From positions 50,995,006-51,059,005 of the forward strand of contig JAFFJZ010000003.1 in the NCBI GenBank assembly GCA_018340375.1: DNA of 64,000 nt. The letters are read 5' to 3'. The notes under the pieces were generated by a model. It did not search any database. It had not been told where the DNA came from and saw only the letters and a program-made list of their open reading frames with translations. Below are positions 11,275 through 22,458 of this stretch, in pieces (positions within the stretch are counted from its first letter, which is position 1; each line of letters opens with the position of its first letter). This stretch comes from Gonatopus flavifemur (lineage: Eukaryota; Arthropoda; Insecta; Hymenoptera; Dryinidae). A program made the position numbers and the translations under genes.

Positions 11275-12335
11275 ATGAAACTTCCGAGTTTTTGAAATTA
11301 TAATCCGCTCATGATAGCAATCAATTACTGAATCTCCAACACATAGGATTGTGAATGGATAATTGTTATATTCAAAATATAAAAAAGGATACTCATGATG
11401 GATACTGACGATTGTTCGACACTTGATTCCTTGAATAAGAGAAGATGGGGTCTTCCTTCCTGCACGTTTGTGATATGACTTCATCTGAAGATTCGCTCGG
11501 TGTCAGTACTTTCCCTGTAACATTCACTCAACATCACCGAAATGCATCAATGAATGTTTTCAACTGAAAAACAAACTGACTAACAATGAACTACTGAATT
11601 TGATGTGAATGTTGTCGGAGCAACGGACGTAATATCTTTTACACATAGAATTGTGAAGTTTTGTGAAGATTATTTTTGTACTCACACTATGGGAAGGAAT
11701 AATAATGGTCGATACTCACTGCGATTCGTCATTTGTTGCCTTGGAAAATCGGTCATTAGCTTTTTCGCTCCGGAAATTTGTAATGTGCTTTCATCTGAAG
11801 ATTCATATTGTCGCGGTATTTTCCCTGTAACATTCACTCATCATCACCGAAATGCACCAATGAATGTTTTTAACTGACAAACAAACTAACTGACTAATCG
11901 AGAACTACTGAATCTGGTATGAATGTTGTTGGAGCAATGGGCGTAATATCTCTAACACATAGTCCTCATGGGAATACCCGATACTTGCATCTTTTCGGGA
12001 TTTCATCGTCAAAGCATTAATTATATTGGATTCTCATCGGACTTGTCTGATAATGGAACAAATATCGGAAATCCATCGATTCGTTTCCTTATCGGAGAGG
12101 TCCGATAAGAATCCAATATGATTGACGCTTTCACGATGAAATCCCGACAAAATGCAAGTAGCGGGTTTTCCCATCAGGGAGGATGGCGAAGTTGATACTC
12201 ACTCCTGTTCGACATTCGATCTTTTGGAAAATAGGCGATCGGCTTACCTTCCCCGTACGTTTGTGACGTGACTTCATCTGCAGATTCGTCCGATTCTAGT
12301 ACTTTGCCTGTAATATTCATTCATTATCACCTTTA
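11275..12335. repeat. Three diverged tandem copies of a 270-320 bp unit
   Basis: The sentence 'ACTTCATCTGAAGATTC ... CCCTGTAACATTCACTC' occurs near 11480, 11790 and 12270, and 'CTACTGAATYTG ... GGAGCAAYGG' near 11592 and 11907 (degenerate near 11325). The third unit is interrupted by the MITE at 11963-12180. Short open frames here are by-products. Confidence 0.7.
11963..12180. mobile_element. Hairpin MITE inside the tandem array
   Basis: The left arm (CATGGGAATACCCGATACTT, continuing to TCGGGATTTCATCGT) is mirrored by the right arm ending TTTTCCCATCAGGGA over about 50 bp. An inner pair of TATTGGATTCT/GAATCCAATA repeats forms a second stem. It interrupts the third unit of the tandem array, so it arrived after that array formed. 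Confidence 0.75.
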
Positions 12336-12893
12336 ATTCATTACATATTGAAAAGCCTGATTTTTTATTGTAGATTTGTATACCAGCTGTAAGATACATT
12401 TTTATACATTGGTCGGGCAGAAACAATTAATGTAATACAAATATGGATTACATTAAAAAAAGATCTGTTCACTTGAATGATCTGAAGTAATCAAAATCCC
12501 AAAATGGCTTGAAGAAGGTAGAAGGCAGTAAACTTGATTTACAGACTTTTATTAATTCCAATGCCAATATATTTTCCCAATGATCTTCTACATATCAATT
12601 GTAAAATAAGTCATTAAGAATATTATTTCAAGCAGATATTAATTTTTTAAGTTTGTCCAATATTTCAAATTGGTTACATTTCCTAAGGATAAAAGCAGTC
12701 AATCCATTTTTCAAAGTAAAAACACCAGTAGTATTAGAATTTTACAGCTTTCATCCGAAGGAAGATATAAGTACTGGAAGCACTGAAAAAGATGAGTTAG
12801 TTTAATTTAAAAATATTCGAAATTGAGATTTCAGTCTTCTCTGATTTCACTTTTCACATTTTACTGTCTTTTACTTAAGCATGACAGAGTAGT

Positions 12894-13270
12894 AACATTG
12901 CACGTTACACGATTCTCTTCTGTTTTTGGTTAGTAGTGACGGAGTGCTGATTGGCGCGTGATTCTCATTTGTTTCCTGTACGGGTAGGAATGGATCACTC
13001 CATGATGGAATAGTATGTTGCCATAGTAGAAATTTACTACAAATGTGGTAAACGTTGTACAGCGACTGTTTAAGAACTGCCTGATCAACGTAATGCGCCA
13101 AATAAGTTGCCTGTTATGAGACTGATTGCTGGATTTATATCCATGTACGCACAACATCAATCACATTTGTAATAAGATTTCGCTATGGCAACACGCTGTT
13201 TCGTCATCAAACGTTCCATTCCTACCCGTAAAGAATACGGATCAAAATCGTGTAAGGCTCAATGTTGCCG
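12894..13270. repeat. Inverted-repeat element, imperfect
   Basis: GTTACACGATT and TACGGGTAGGAATGG on the left (12905-13000) recur inverted at 13205-13265. Spacers differ between arms, so the element is decayed or rearranged. No coding potential beyond short frames. Confidence 0.5.
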
Positions 13271-13373
13271 CCCTCCTAGAACAGGAATAGTGGGAATTTT
13301 AAAAGCTCGGTTCTTTAAGGGCTAACCTACAGTAAATTCACGTATACCAACCCATCGATTTCCATCTGAATTT

Positions 13374-14185
13374 GAGTGGGTCGATACAACTAAACAAACC
13401 AAAAAGACGCATTTAACAATTTGACAAATGCAGTCGACGGGTTGACAAATTTTTTTTCCATTTGTAACTTGTTATTCAATTATAATGAAATTTTGTAGGT
13501 TTGTTAACATCATATTAAGGAGATACTAGCCATTACCATCCGAGCACGTTGGTTAGACAAAGACACGCCTGTACTGGAGGAAGAGAGGTTCCTATACCGT
13601 CGCGGGTATCACGTCAAAGTATATAAATAAATTTTTTGTGTAATTTTTCATCGCACAATGACGGCTGTAGGATGGATCGAAGATAACCCATTGAAAAAAA
13701 ATCGGCGGGCATTCTGGAGGTCAAAGTTTTCATCTGAAACATCCGACCAAAAAAACTTTCGTAAAAAATAGTGACAATTTGTTGGTAAACCTAAAAAAAT
13801 GGAAACTCAAAAAATTGGACGATTGGCGGAGATCTTTTGACGAAATTTTTGGTTGCAATCGTCAATTTTGTCAAAAAACCTTCGCCGTTCATGTAGTTTT
13901 TCTTAGATTTCCCGACAAATCGTAAATATTTTCTCCAACAGTTTGCTTAGCAGAATGTCTCAAGTAAAAACTTTGATCTCCAGAGTGCCCGCCGATTTTT
14001 TTATGGGTTATCTTCGAGTCATCCTACAGTTGCCATTTTGCGATGAAAAATTACATAAGGAATTTGTTTATATACTTTTATATCATGTTAACAAATCTAC
14101 AAAGTTTTATTGTAATTGAATAAAACTTCCTCAATGCGAGGAATATTCAAATACGTCTTTTTGGCTCGTCTAATTGTATTGACTC
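13374..14185. mobile_element. Long inverted-repeat element (about 810 bp)
   Basis: Almost the whole element folds back. GTCGATACAAC and CCAAAAAGACGCATTT at the left match GTATTGAC and AAATACGTCTTTTTGGC at the right, and inner blocks (GATAACCCAT, GGCGGGCA, TTTGTTAACAT) are likewise mirrored. The arms are about 370 and 240 bp around a centre near 13850. This is a MITE or foldback element without coding capacity. Confidence 0.75.
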
Positions 14186-14212
14186 CCTTAATTACAACCA
14201 CCAAATGGAAGC

Positions 14213-14652
14213 CTTGTTAAAAACTTCAATAGAAACTACTAGATGTGAATTTATCGGAATCAAACGATTTCTACACGTTTTTTTGACGCTTTTGTCACAA
14301 TTGAAAATTGGATAATTGAATAGTTCAAATAAAGTTCTGACTTACTGGAATCCAAATTGATGAAAAACGGAATTCAAAGGAATCGACAATAATCGGTCAT
14401 CTTCGGAATCATTCATGAATTAAGTTACATGTCTTGATGAGTTCTTGGAATATCATTATCTATGACAAGAGCGTATTACCAAAATATTTTGTGCTACATG
14501 GATATTGATAGAAATCTATGAGATATCAATTCTCGTATCGAATCTGATACAAACTTCATAGCGCTGGTGACGTAACCACCAGAAAAACGTGTAGAAATCG
14601 TTTGATTCCGATAAAATTACATCTGGTGCTTTCTATTGAAGTTTTCATCATG
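14213..14652. mobile_element. MITE with 73-bp terminal inverted repeats
   Basis: AAAACTTCAATAGAAA at 14219 continues through ATCGGAATCAAACGATTTCT and is mirrored near-perfectly at 14575-14650. The spacer of about 285 bp is unremarkable. High arm identity suggests a fairly recent insertion. Confidence 0.75.
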
Positions 14653-14894
14653 AATGATGAAAAATCAGAAATGCTTACTAGAAGAGTGTGATTGTTGAGA
14701 AGTTGATGCCTCACTTACTCCCCATTCACCTGAATGTGATCTTTTTCACATTTGAAAATTTGGGCTTTGTATCGCAAATAAAGTATTAACGGTTGTTCCC
14801 TGAAAACTTCAGATACATTCATGAATTCAGTTCAGATAATTCTTACCGAGGAAATGTTTGTCGAGTCCATATACTGTTATATTTTCAATTGCGT

Positions 14895-15175
14895 GCAATT
14901 AGTGTCCCCTTGAAATATTGCCACAATATTACTAAAATATATAATATCGACAGGTATGGAATATTACTATGACATCACTGAAATATTGCTGTAATATTGA
15001 CGTAATATTACAATATTGCTGTGATATTACTGCAATATTACTGCAATATTACTGCACTCAATCTGCGCGGACACGAAATATTACGGCAATATCGCAGTAA
15101 TATTTCCCTGCAATATCACAATATCACAAAATAATATCACTGCGATATTACTGCAAAATTCTGTGCTGTGTGGGC
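14895..15175. repeat. AATATTRC-word repetitive element
   Basis: AATATTACTGC, AATATTGC and GCAGTAATATT recur about twenty times on both strands within 280 bp. The right edge is CACAGCACAGAATTTTGCAG in inverse orientation; the left edge is unclear. It is another of the word-saturated repeats in this window. Confidence 0.6.
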
Positions 15176-15190
15176 GATAAATGAAAAATG

Positions 15191-15400
15191 GAGTTTTCAA
15201 CATTGGGCGGTTCCGTTTAAAATGAAATTGAATATTGATGCACTTTTCTCTCCGCTTCTTAGGAAGCATTTGAACATTAATCTTTCGACAACGCATTTTG
15301 GTATAAGAGAACAAATTGTTCTTCAAATAAATGTATAAATTGATAGTTTAAAACAAATTCGAATCCTGCATCATTGCACATTATCATGAAAAAGTCATTA
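15191..15400. repeat. Repeat R, copy 1 (second copy at 18186)
   Basis: About 200 bp from GGGCGGTTCCGTTTAAAATG to CATCATTGCACATTATCAT is repeated at 18186-18372 in the same orientation at high similarity. Copy 1 lies directly beyond the MITE that abuts the transposon ORF at 15790-16821, so it may be the 3' end of that element (inference). Confidence 0.55.
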
Positions 15401-15409
15401 TGATATATT

Positions 15410-15803
15410 CGTGAACAGGGTTGTAAATGAGGTAACTAAAGAAAAACAGAATTAAGAATCAAAATTTGATTTTCAATTGAATTTTTGTTCAATCAACAAC
15501 TTAATTTAATTCCCGTTTTTAATTTTCTCCAATTGATAATTGAATTTAATTTTCAATTGAAATGTTTTTCCAATCAATAATAAAAACAAAACAGAAAGAA
15601 TCATTGGATCATTCTTAGGTTTCAAATCAATTACTGATTCATTCATTTGCTGATTGGAAAAATTGTACTCAAGAATTAAATTGATTTATTAAATGAGAAG
15701 AATTTCAATCAAACATTCGTTTTTATTCAAGAATTAAATTTGATTTGTTAATTAAATGTCAGTTCAGTTGAGTTCCAATTGATTTACTCTCAATCCTGTT
15801 CAT
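15410..15803. mobile_element. CAATTGAA-word MITE, copy 1
   Basis: The ends are inverted: CGTGAACAGGGTTGTAAAT and CAATCCTGTTCATG. The interior is dominated by CAATTGAA, AATTTAAT and related words on both strands. A second copy is at 20199-20486. Its right end supplies the last codons and stop of the minus-strand ORF at 15790. Confidence 0.7.
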
Positions 15804-16821
15804 GGAGTAATGTGATACAATAGTCAGTGTTCGAAATCAAATATTTTGCACATTTTTTGAATACATTCTCAAGTGGGATCGTTTCTTTTCTTCCTAAATC
15901 TTTTCCAATCTTATATATCCCTAAATGTTTGGAATCGCATGGGAATGTGTACGCAGAGTTTACTTCTAAAATTTGGCGTCCCGTTATATATAGGTCATCG
16001 ATATACTCTAAATTTTGTCTCGACTTTTTAGAAAAAATTTTCTGTATTTCGAAAATGGTTTGATCTTTGAGTTGGATTATGTTATCAGCTTTGAATCGCT
16101 TTGAATCGCCACAAAATAAGGCGATCAAGAAAGGTTTACTTTGATCATTGGGATGTAAAATTCTTATTAAAATAGGCCAGAATTGTTTTTGTGATTGTCT
16201 ATACACTGGCAATCCATCGACATTCACAAGTATTCGAATTTCTTCTTCTTGATATATATCAGGTTTAATCCTTTTATGCAATTCATTTTCAATCCCAAAA
16301 TATGTGTAATATCCAGATCCCCTTTGGCCTTCCATCATGCTGATAGAATCTCTTGAAATCCTCCGAGTTTTCAAGAGAGTTTCTGCAGTTTTCGGTAGTT
16401 CGGAATGACCGTGAGACCGCAAAATTGATAGTAATTGAGAAATTGTAGTGTCTCTCAAAGAAATCATGTTCCTCGCCGCCCATGATCTGAGGTGATTTGT
16501 TAAAGATTGAGTGATCAAGATGTCTTCATTCTGTTCACATTCTTCAACGCATTCATTCGCGTCACTATCATGATTTATGGAACTGTTCTCTTCAGTTTCA
16601 GTTTCTTTCCTTTCTCCATGATCACTTTGTTCACTGATTCCTGTTTGATCATAACTCTCATCATTTACACCGAAACTTTCAGCGGTATGTCTTGAAGTTT
16701 CACTGAATTCTGATGCACTTGAAGAATAATCTAATTCATCATTACAGTTTCCGATGGGATTGTCATAGAGGAAAAATCTATATTTTTTTATTCTATCATA
16801 TCTGTTTAACATGATCTTCAA
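15790..16821 (-). CDS. Transposon-encoded protein, tnp2/CACTA-like (tentative), probably internally deleted
   Basis: 343 codons without a break, the second-longest frame here after the mariner transposase. Residues about 25-95 are Ser/Glu/Asp-rich. Residues about 106-155 (LRSWAARNMISLRDTTISQL, then ELPKTAETLLKTRR) and 195-240 (NVDGLPVYRQSQKQFWPILI, then PFLIALFCGDSKR) resemble the front of long insect transposase-like proteins I associate with the CACTA/tnp2 group. The C-terminus (YITGRQILEVNSAYTFPCDS, IPLENVFKKCAKYL, YCITLLHE) resembles the end of the same proteins, so the catalytic middle seems to be missing in frame. The last residues (QD, stop) are encoded by the MITE at 15410-15803. Family assignment is from memory. 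Confidence 0.45.
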   Translation of the reverse strand: MKIMLNRYDRIKKYRFFLYDNPIGNCNDELDYSSSASEFSETSRHTAESFGVNDESYDQTGISEQSDHGERKETETEENSSINHDSDANECVEECEQNEDILITQSLTNHLRSWAARNMISLRDTTISQLLSILRSHGHSELPKTAETLLKTRRISRDSISMMEGQRGSGYYTYFGIENELHKRIKPDIYQEEEIRILVNVDGLPVYRQSQKQFWPILIRILHPNDQSKPFLIALFCGDSKRFKADNIIQLKDQTIFEIQKIFSKKSRQNLEYIDDLYITGRQILEVNSAYTFPCDSKHLGIYKIGKDLGRKETIPLENVFKKCAKYLISNTDYCITLLHEQD

Positions 16822-16829
16822 AATCTTGA

Positions 16830-17560
16830 ATTAAACTCCCAATAGAAAAGATTTGATAGATGAAGCACTCCGCAATGTCACGCCATATCATTTCATTTTA
16901 AATGAAGGATAAAGTCCATGTGATTTGGAGATCTTATATCAACCTTCGTGTGACAGAGTTCCAGGGGAAAAGCCTATCCTTATTTTTATTCTGGAATAGA
17001 ATATCAAACATTGAAAATATTCTATCAGCATGCGCCAATGGTACTGTAATATGTGTTGTCTGATAAATTATTTAACTCTATAATCCAGTGGGTTATAGAG
17101 ACGCAGATTATATGAATGCATGTCAGAATTACGCAGATAACATCAACGTATTAGAGAAAAGTCATGCTGTGCACTGAATTCAACATATTAAGCTGAAACT
17201 AGCAGTCAATTTTTGTAGCTTTTAATTAGATGTTGTTCCAGTTCTGTCGTTGTCCTATCAAAAATCAATTGGATACTGTTCTACTATTCGATAGACCATG
17301 CATTACAGACACCTGAATCCTCATTACAATTTTTATACGAATGATTATGATAATCGGATGCTAGCTCCACCTTCGTATCTCACATGTCCTGAGTGTGAAA
17401 CATTAACTTACCCCAGAAGAGTTTCATCATTTACTAATTCTAGAAGAGCTGTCCGTACATTCATAGAATTCCATCAAGTTCTCATTATTTTACAAAAATT
17501 TCAAAAAGAGATAATGAACACAGTTTCCCGCTATAAATATTTGAAACGATATCAGTGATG
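16830..17560. other. Unassigned stretch with one 86-codon ATG frame
   Basis: Apart from a plus-strand frame at 17298-17558 that includes a CPEC pair and a basic segment (RRVSSFTNSRRAVRTF), nothing is recognisable. It may contain the 5' part of the transposon whose ORF starts at 16821. Confidence 0.3.
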
Positions 17561-17569
17561 GATACGTTA

Positions 17570-17870
17570 ATTCGTATACAAAATATGTATTATTACATAT
17601 ATATTATATATAATGAGTAATGGTAATGAGTAACGTACCTATCACTGATTTTATATTAATCAAACCGTGTATGCGATCAATTATTATCAGTAAGGAGGGG
17701 TGTTGAATCTATTAAAGTACAAAATTGGAAGTTATCAAAAAGTTTAAGTGATTAAATGTGGCACATACTGGTTTATAAATATGAATACATACCTTGTATA
17801 CCAAATATATATTACTATATATATTTTATATATAATGAGTAACGCGTAACGTACCTATCACTGTATTAAA
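17570..17870. repeat. Two copies of a 75-bp AT-rich module
   Basis: A module ending in TATATATAATGAGTAA and GTAACGTACCTATCACTG occurs at about 17578-17652 and 17797-17866. It could mark both ends of an element or a simple duplication. Confidence 0.5.
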
Positions 17871-17961
17871 TTGAGGTATGAATAGCATGAAATGAAAATA
17901 TTCAACACGATGTTAATTCCTGTGATGTTTTTAGATGTTTCGATCGTCGTACGTTGTTTGT

Positions 17962-18081
17962 AAGGGTCTAGACACACAAGCTACGTAAACGTAAGAACGG
18001 ATGCGCAGAAACCGTATACGAAATCTGCGCAGCCTTCCGTTCCTTACGTTCACGTTTATGTAGCTTGTGTGCTTAGGCCTT
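17962..18081. mobile_element. Short hairpin MITE (120 bp)
   Basis: GACACACAAGCTACGTAAAC on the left is mirrored by GTTTATGTAGCTTGTGTGC on the right. The outer bases AAGGGTCTA and TTAGGCCTT are only loosely complementary, and TGCGCAGA/TCTGCGCA forms an inner stem. Related words (ACGTGAACTTGTGTAGC) occur near 20950. Confidence 0.65.
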
Positions 18082-18185
18082 GATGTTGTTCGTCCAAGTG
18101 CGTCGATAAATGGAAACTGAAGCGATGTAGTCGTCGACGGAGTAATATCGATTCTATCGATACTATTGATCATACACGCATGCGT

Positions 18186-18372
18186 CCAACATTAGGCGGT
18201 TCCGTTTAAAATGAATTTGAATACTGATACACTTTCCTCTCCTTTGAAAGCATTTGAACATTCTTCTTTCGACAACACATTTTAATATAAGGAGGCAAAT
18301 TTTTTTTCCGATAAATGTATAAATTCATAGTTTGAAACGAATTAGAACGTTCCATCATTGCACAATATCATC
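18186..18372. repeat. Repeat R, copy 2
   Basis: Same orientation and order as 15191-15400, from AGGCGGTTCCGTTTAAAATG to CCATCATTGCACAATATCAT. Its right end is followed within 15 bp by the MITE at 18386. Confidence 0.55.
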
Positions 18373-18385
18373 AGAAAGCAGGTAC

Positions 18386-18545
18386 ATATCGACGTTCTAA
18401 TTAGTAAATTGTCTAACTACATTTTTTTAAATTTTAAAGGACTTCACATTTTTATAAATTTTCCTTTTTTTCTCAACGAAGAATACAAAAAAACGATTTT
18501 TGAAAAAAATGGAGTTAGGCAATTTACTAATTAGAACGTCGATAT
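18386..18545. mobile_element. MITE with 46-bp TIRs
   Basis: ATATCGACGTTCTAATTAGT and the following 26 bases are mirrored at 18500-18545 with only three or so differences. The short AT-rich loop has no coding potential. Confidence 0.8.
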
Positions 18546-18667
18546 TTAGGATTTTCATGCGGGGTTGTCCACCATTAGGGTGGTCGTTGGAAATCGAATT
18601 TTTTCCGACACTCCAAAAGAACCTTATTTAGGATGAAAAAGATACAGAACATTTATTTTCTTTCAAG

Positions 18668-18800
18668 AAATATAAGGGATCGTACCCATACCACGTGACC
18701 TTTTTCTTACTTCCTTCTCTATCTTACTCATTATGCCTGAAGTTGGTGCAACAAGGAACGAGACAAATGAAAAGGTCACGTAGTATGGGTACGTTCCCTA
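18668..18800. mobile_element. Nested hairpin MITE (TIR with GTACCCATACCACGTGACC)
   Basis: The left 30 bases (TACCCATACCACGTGACC inside) are mirrored at the right (GGTCACGTAGTATGGGTACG). The loop is about 70 bp. It sits inside 18573-19340. Confidence 0.7.
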
Positions 18801-19153
18801 ACACGTGCCTCAAGACAATCTGAGTTGGTTTTTTGATAAAATCGTAGTTTTTTGTGAGTATCTCTTAAAGTATGCGGATTAGAGATAAAATTATGAGGAC
18901 AATTTTGTAGGAAATTGAATTCTCTACGAAAAAGATTTCATCTATTTCATTAATACAATTGGTATTTAATAAATATTTATAAATTATCCATAATTTGTAT
19001 TAAAAAAATACAAAAAATCCTTTTTGTGGAAAATTAAATTTCCCACAAAATTGTCCCCATAATTTCATCTCTAATCCGTATACTTTGAGAGACACTTGAA
19101 AGAAACGACGATTTTATCAAAAAATAAACTAGATTGTCTTGTAGCACGTGTTA
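18801..19153. mobile_element. Nested long-TIR MITE (AACACGTG ends)
   Basis: AACACGTGCCTCAAGACAAT is mirrored by ATTGTCTTGTAGCACGTGTT, and the match runs inward for about 135 bp through GATAAAATCGT and GGATTAGAGAT. It abuts the hairpin elements on either side. Confidence 0.75.
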
Positions 19154-19155
19154 TT

Positions 19156-19253
19156 CCTCACAGCATCACAGTCCCAGAAGAATTCTTCAAGAAATCATGA
19201 AGAATACAATCAGTTCAATAAGAATTCTTTTGGAACTGTGGTGCTGTTGAGGA
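19156..19253. mobile_element. Nested hairpin MITE (98 bp)
   Basis: CCTCACAGCATCACAGTCCC is mirrored by GGAACTGTGGTGCTGTTGAGG, and AGAATTCTT is mirrored just inside. Loop about 40 bp. Confidence 0.65.
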
Positions 19254-19479
19254 GAATAAATTTTCCGGTATTTTTTTATCACAAAAATGGTTTCTTTGGG
19301 GTGTCGAAAAGAATTCGATTTTCAACAACCACCCTACCCATCATTAATGTGAAATATCTAAAGCGGAAAATATGTCAAAATTATATACAATTCATGTATA
19401 ATTCGATGCAGGTTATATACAAGTTATGTATATATTATATATAATTTCGTAAATTCGTCCACATGGGATATAAAACCAG

Positions 19480-19695
19480 CCCAGATAACATTCAGGCTTG
19501 TCATAACCCTGTCACACTTTTCATTCGATTGTTTTTAGCCTGTTATTGACAACCTTGTCAGTGTAAGGTTGCTACAGCCCTGCTGCAAGGGTTTTGTAAG
19601 CTTGTACCCTTGTCGTGTGTCAACTAGGAGGCTTATATCAACCTTGTCACAAACTTGCCCGACAACACTGCAGCAAGGTTGAATTGCTATCTGGG
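19480..19695. mobile_element. CCCAGATA-ended element with CCTTGTC words
   Basis: The ends are CCCAGATAACATTC and GAATTGCTATCTGGG. The interior is saturated with CTTGTC, AACCTTG and CCCTTG words on both strands. An element with similar ends but different internal words is at 62678-62914. Confidence 0.6.
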
Positions 19696-19699
19696 AGGT

Positions 19700-20195
19700 T
19701 ACGTCCATATGAATGATTGAATAAACAAATGCCTATCTACGCTTTCCGCCATTGATTTTGATTCATAACTTTAAGACTTGAATTGGAAGAATCTGTCACA
19801 ATTAATTTATAATATGAATTATCCATTATCATAGCGGTTACAATAGGAGTAGTTCGCGTGCCTTTCCCACAGCTATAATATTTGGCACCCTTTTTGGGTC
19901 TACGTGGATATCAGAATGAATAGACATCACGATTGAATAGCCATCGAAACGATAAAATATTTTTTACTTCTGGGAAGATTGGTTTCTTCGTCTGAAGCAA
20001 TTTTATTCGCAGTGTATTGAATCCTGAATGTTAGATATATTCGAAACTATCGTTTGACCAGTTACAAATTGTTATACATAACGATAGTACATCGAAATCC
20101 AACAAACAGAAATTCCGATTTTCAAAATTTCGGGAGGTATTGCAACACCCTTGGCACTCCCCGGATACGTGCCTCTTAGAAAGTCGTTATTATTT
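19700..20195. other. Unassigned stretch
   Basis: No gene, terminal repeat or tandem pattern recognised between the CCCAGATA element and the CAATTGAA-word MITE. Confidence 0.4.
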
Positions 20196-20198
20196 ATC

Positions 20199-20486
20199 CA
20201 TGAACAAGGTTATAAATTAGATAACTGAAAACGAACACAATCCACAATTAACATTTCATTCCTAATTGAAATTTTTCCCTCGACCAACAAATCAATTTCA
20301 ATTGAAATTTTTCCTAATTGAAAATTATTTGAAGAATTTGACAAATCAATCAATTATTGAATGAACTTGAATCAATTAACTTAATTTGTTGATTGAAGAA
20401 TATTTCAATCAAGGATCAAATCTCAATTATCAATTGAAGTTTGATTTAATTGAGTTGTCATTGAATTACTCCCAACCCTGTTCGTG
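20199..20486. mobile_element. CAATTGAA-word MITE, copy 2
   Basis: The ends CATGAACAAGGTTATAAAT and CCAACCCTGTTCGTG match those of 15410-15803, and the interior uses the same words. It is about 100 bp shorter than copy 1. Confidence 0.65.
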
Positions 20487-20489
20487 ATG

Positions 20490-21245
20490 TCATAGTCCAT
20501 ATGTAAAACAGAATATAATCGCCAATGCGATGCCATCTTATCGTTCTCAACCAATTCTCAAAATCAGATGTGAAATCAGGAATACATCTGGGTTCGCAAC
20601 ATGAATGCACGACGTTGCGGCACTGAATTCATGTATCATGTGATCACCCCACTACCACGCGCGCTACGTCTCTGGCCCCGAGGAAGTACGCGGAAGTGTA
20701 CACCACCGAACTGCCATGATCGAGTGGAATTGAGCGCAGATTTGGACATGCCTGATTTATGAGATAAATTATATTTTATAGGATGGCGATGAAGAGTCAA
20801 TGACTGAAGTGATTCATTTGATCCATCGTGTGATTAATAAATTAAAAGTATACTCTCTAAATTCCTCGGAGTGAAAAATCCACTCTTGAAGAATGAAAAT
20901 ACTGCCAGTCTGAGAAGAGTGAGAAGTCCACTCCAAGTTCACATTTACGTGAACTTGTGTAGCTAGGGTTTAAGTGAGAAAAACGTAAGGCGCAGCCTCA
21001 CGGTCTCAAGTTCACGTTCAAGTAAACCGTGATTATTCCGAAAGAGTGTCAGCCCGACGCTCGATTGGCTCGAAATTTGATATCCTGAATGAGAATAATC
21101 CCGAAATATAACTATACTTTATTATTCGTGCGCTAATGAGATAAAAGGTCACCTCAAGAAGATGCTAGCATCTATATAAAACCCCTCTTTTTATCATATG
21201 ATTGCGTATTTTTCTAATAAATGATGCGATTCACCGACGCTACTA
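20490..21245. other. Mostly unassigned, with a GAGTG-word MITE fragment
   Basis: A partial GAGTG-word MITE begins at 20851 (ACTCTCTAAATTCCTCGGAG) and is lost after about 20935. A GC-richer patch at 20645-20760 has no recognisable content. ACGTGAACTTG and its mirror at 20950-21030 form a further small inverted repeat. Confidence 0.4.
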
Positions 21246-21468
21246 CACGGAGAGAAGAGATCTTCAAAAAATAGTAAAGTTCACTGACATACGTAGCACA
21301 GCCACCCCCGATATGTGGCATAGTGAATTATCCCACGTCGCATTTTGATTTGTAGGCACATAAAATTCAAATTCAGTGATGGAAATCACAGAAATTCCCA
21401 ATTCTCATAGTGATTCACAAAGATACTACATGGCTTTACACTTTGTAATAGTTCACATCGCATAATCA

Positions 21469-21703
21469 GTAGGGTAAGAGACCCGATAGCCGATCAATGA
21501 ACGTATACCCGATTAGTCCTTATATTGTAGGTTTTTGTGGTTTAGTTGGGCAAAAAGTCTTCAACAAAAATATTTTTTGTAAATCATGGATCGAAAATTA
21601 ACTTTTTCATTTGAAACTCACGGCTAAATTCCTTCGTAAATTCATGTAATGATGAAAATGATCGAGTTCTAGTCCCTGATCGGGTATAGGGTCTCTTACC
21701 TTG
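21469..21703. mobile_element. MITE, AGGGTAAGAGACCC ends
   Basis: AGGGTAAGAGACCCGATA on the left is mirrored by TATAGGGTCTCTTACCTT on the right, with CCGATCA mirrored just inside. Non-coding. A truncated CACGGAGAGAAGAG end lies upstream at about 21247. Confidence 0.7.
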
Positions 21704-21837
21704 AATTACAAAGCTCATTCTACTAAAAATATATTGGAAACATTTATTGCTATGTTAAATAGTGAACTCTGCTATCTTCCAAAGAGGCACTTTTTTGCGT
21801 GTATCACCTTAAGGCATGTTGATACTTCTTTGAATTA

Positions 21838-21937
21838 CGCTCCCAGCTCGTCTCGGCTCGAGCTAGCTCGCAGCGAGCCGAGCTTTGAATTCATCGAGCC
21901 GTGATTTTAAAATTGCGAGCCGAGCCGAGCCGAGCCA
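21838..21937. repeat. GAGCCGAGC-word repeat, left part
   Basis: GAGCCGAGC and GCTCGGCTCG recur in both orientations. Similar words reappear at 28120-28150, just outside the other end of the element 21938-28113, so the two parts probably flank an insertion. Confidence 0.5.
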
Positions 21938-22458
21938 CACGGAAAAAAAAAGAATAGTTGCTACAACAACTTTTCCGTAGTTGTGACGTGGGTAGTTGTA
22001 GGAAATAACCACAAAATTGTCTTGACTCATCACTTATTGAGCACGACGAATTGTGTTGACTGGTACAACTACCTTACCTCTCTGAGATCAAAGTAGTTCC
22101 CACAACATTGTGAGGAAGCTCTGAGGTTACTTCGTGGTGAAGTAGATGGTATAGCTACGCACGCCCGCACGCCACGTTGCAACTGCTAAGTTGAACGCTG
22201 CTCGGAATATCCGAAATGCCCCTCACTCGAATTCAGTCGATTCGCCCGCGTCATCGAGTCTATCAGACCCGACGCAAGCCGAAGTCAAAGATCTCAGAAT
22301 TCTGGATCTCGTCGGAAATACGTCGGAAATATGTCCGGCGGACAGTTGAACCTCCAAACGACGTTTGAGAGACGTATGTAGACGTCCCCTGGACGTACGC
22401 ACGTTTTTGGTTCACTTGGAGATGAAAAATTTATATTTGCATAAACTTCTAAATTCTA

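Larger units (their letters stand above)
18573..19340. mobile_element. Inverted-repeat element hosting three smaller hairpin elements
   Basis: The outer arms are GGGTGGTCGTTGGAAATCGA at 18580 and its mirror ending AACAACCACCC near 19330, with CCGACACTCCAAAAGAACC mirrored just inside. Within it lie, end to end, the hairpin elements 18668-18800, 18801-19153 and 19156-19253. Confidence 0.7.
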
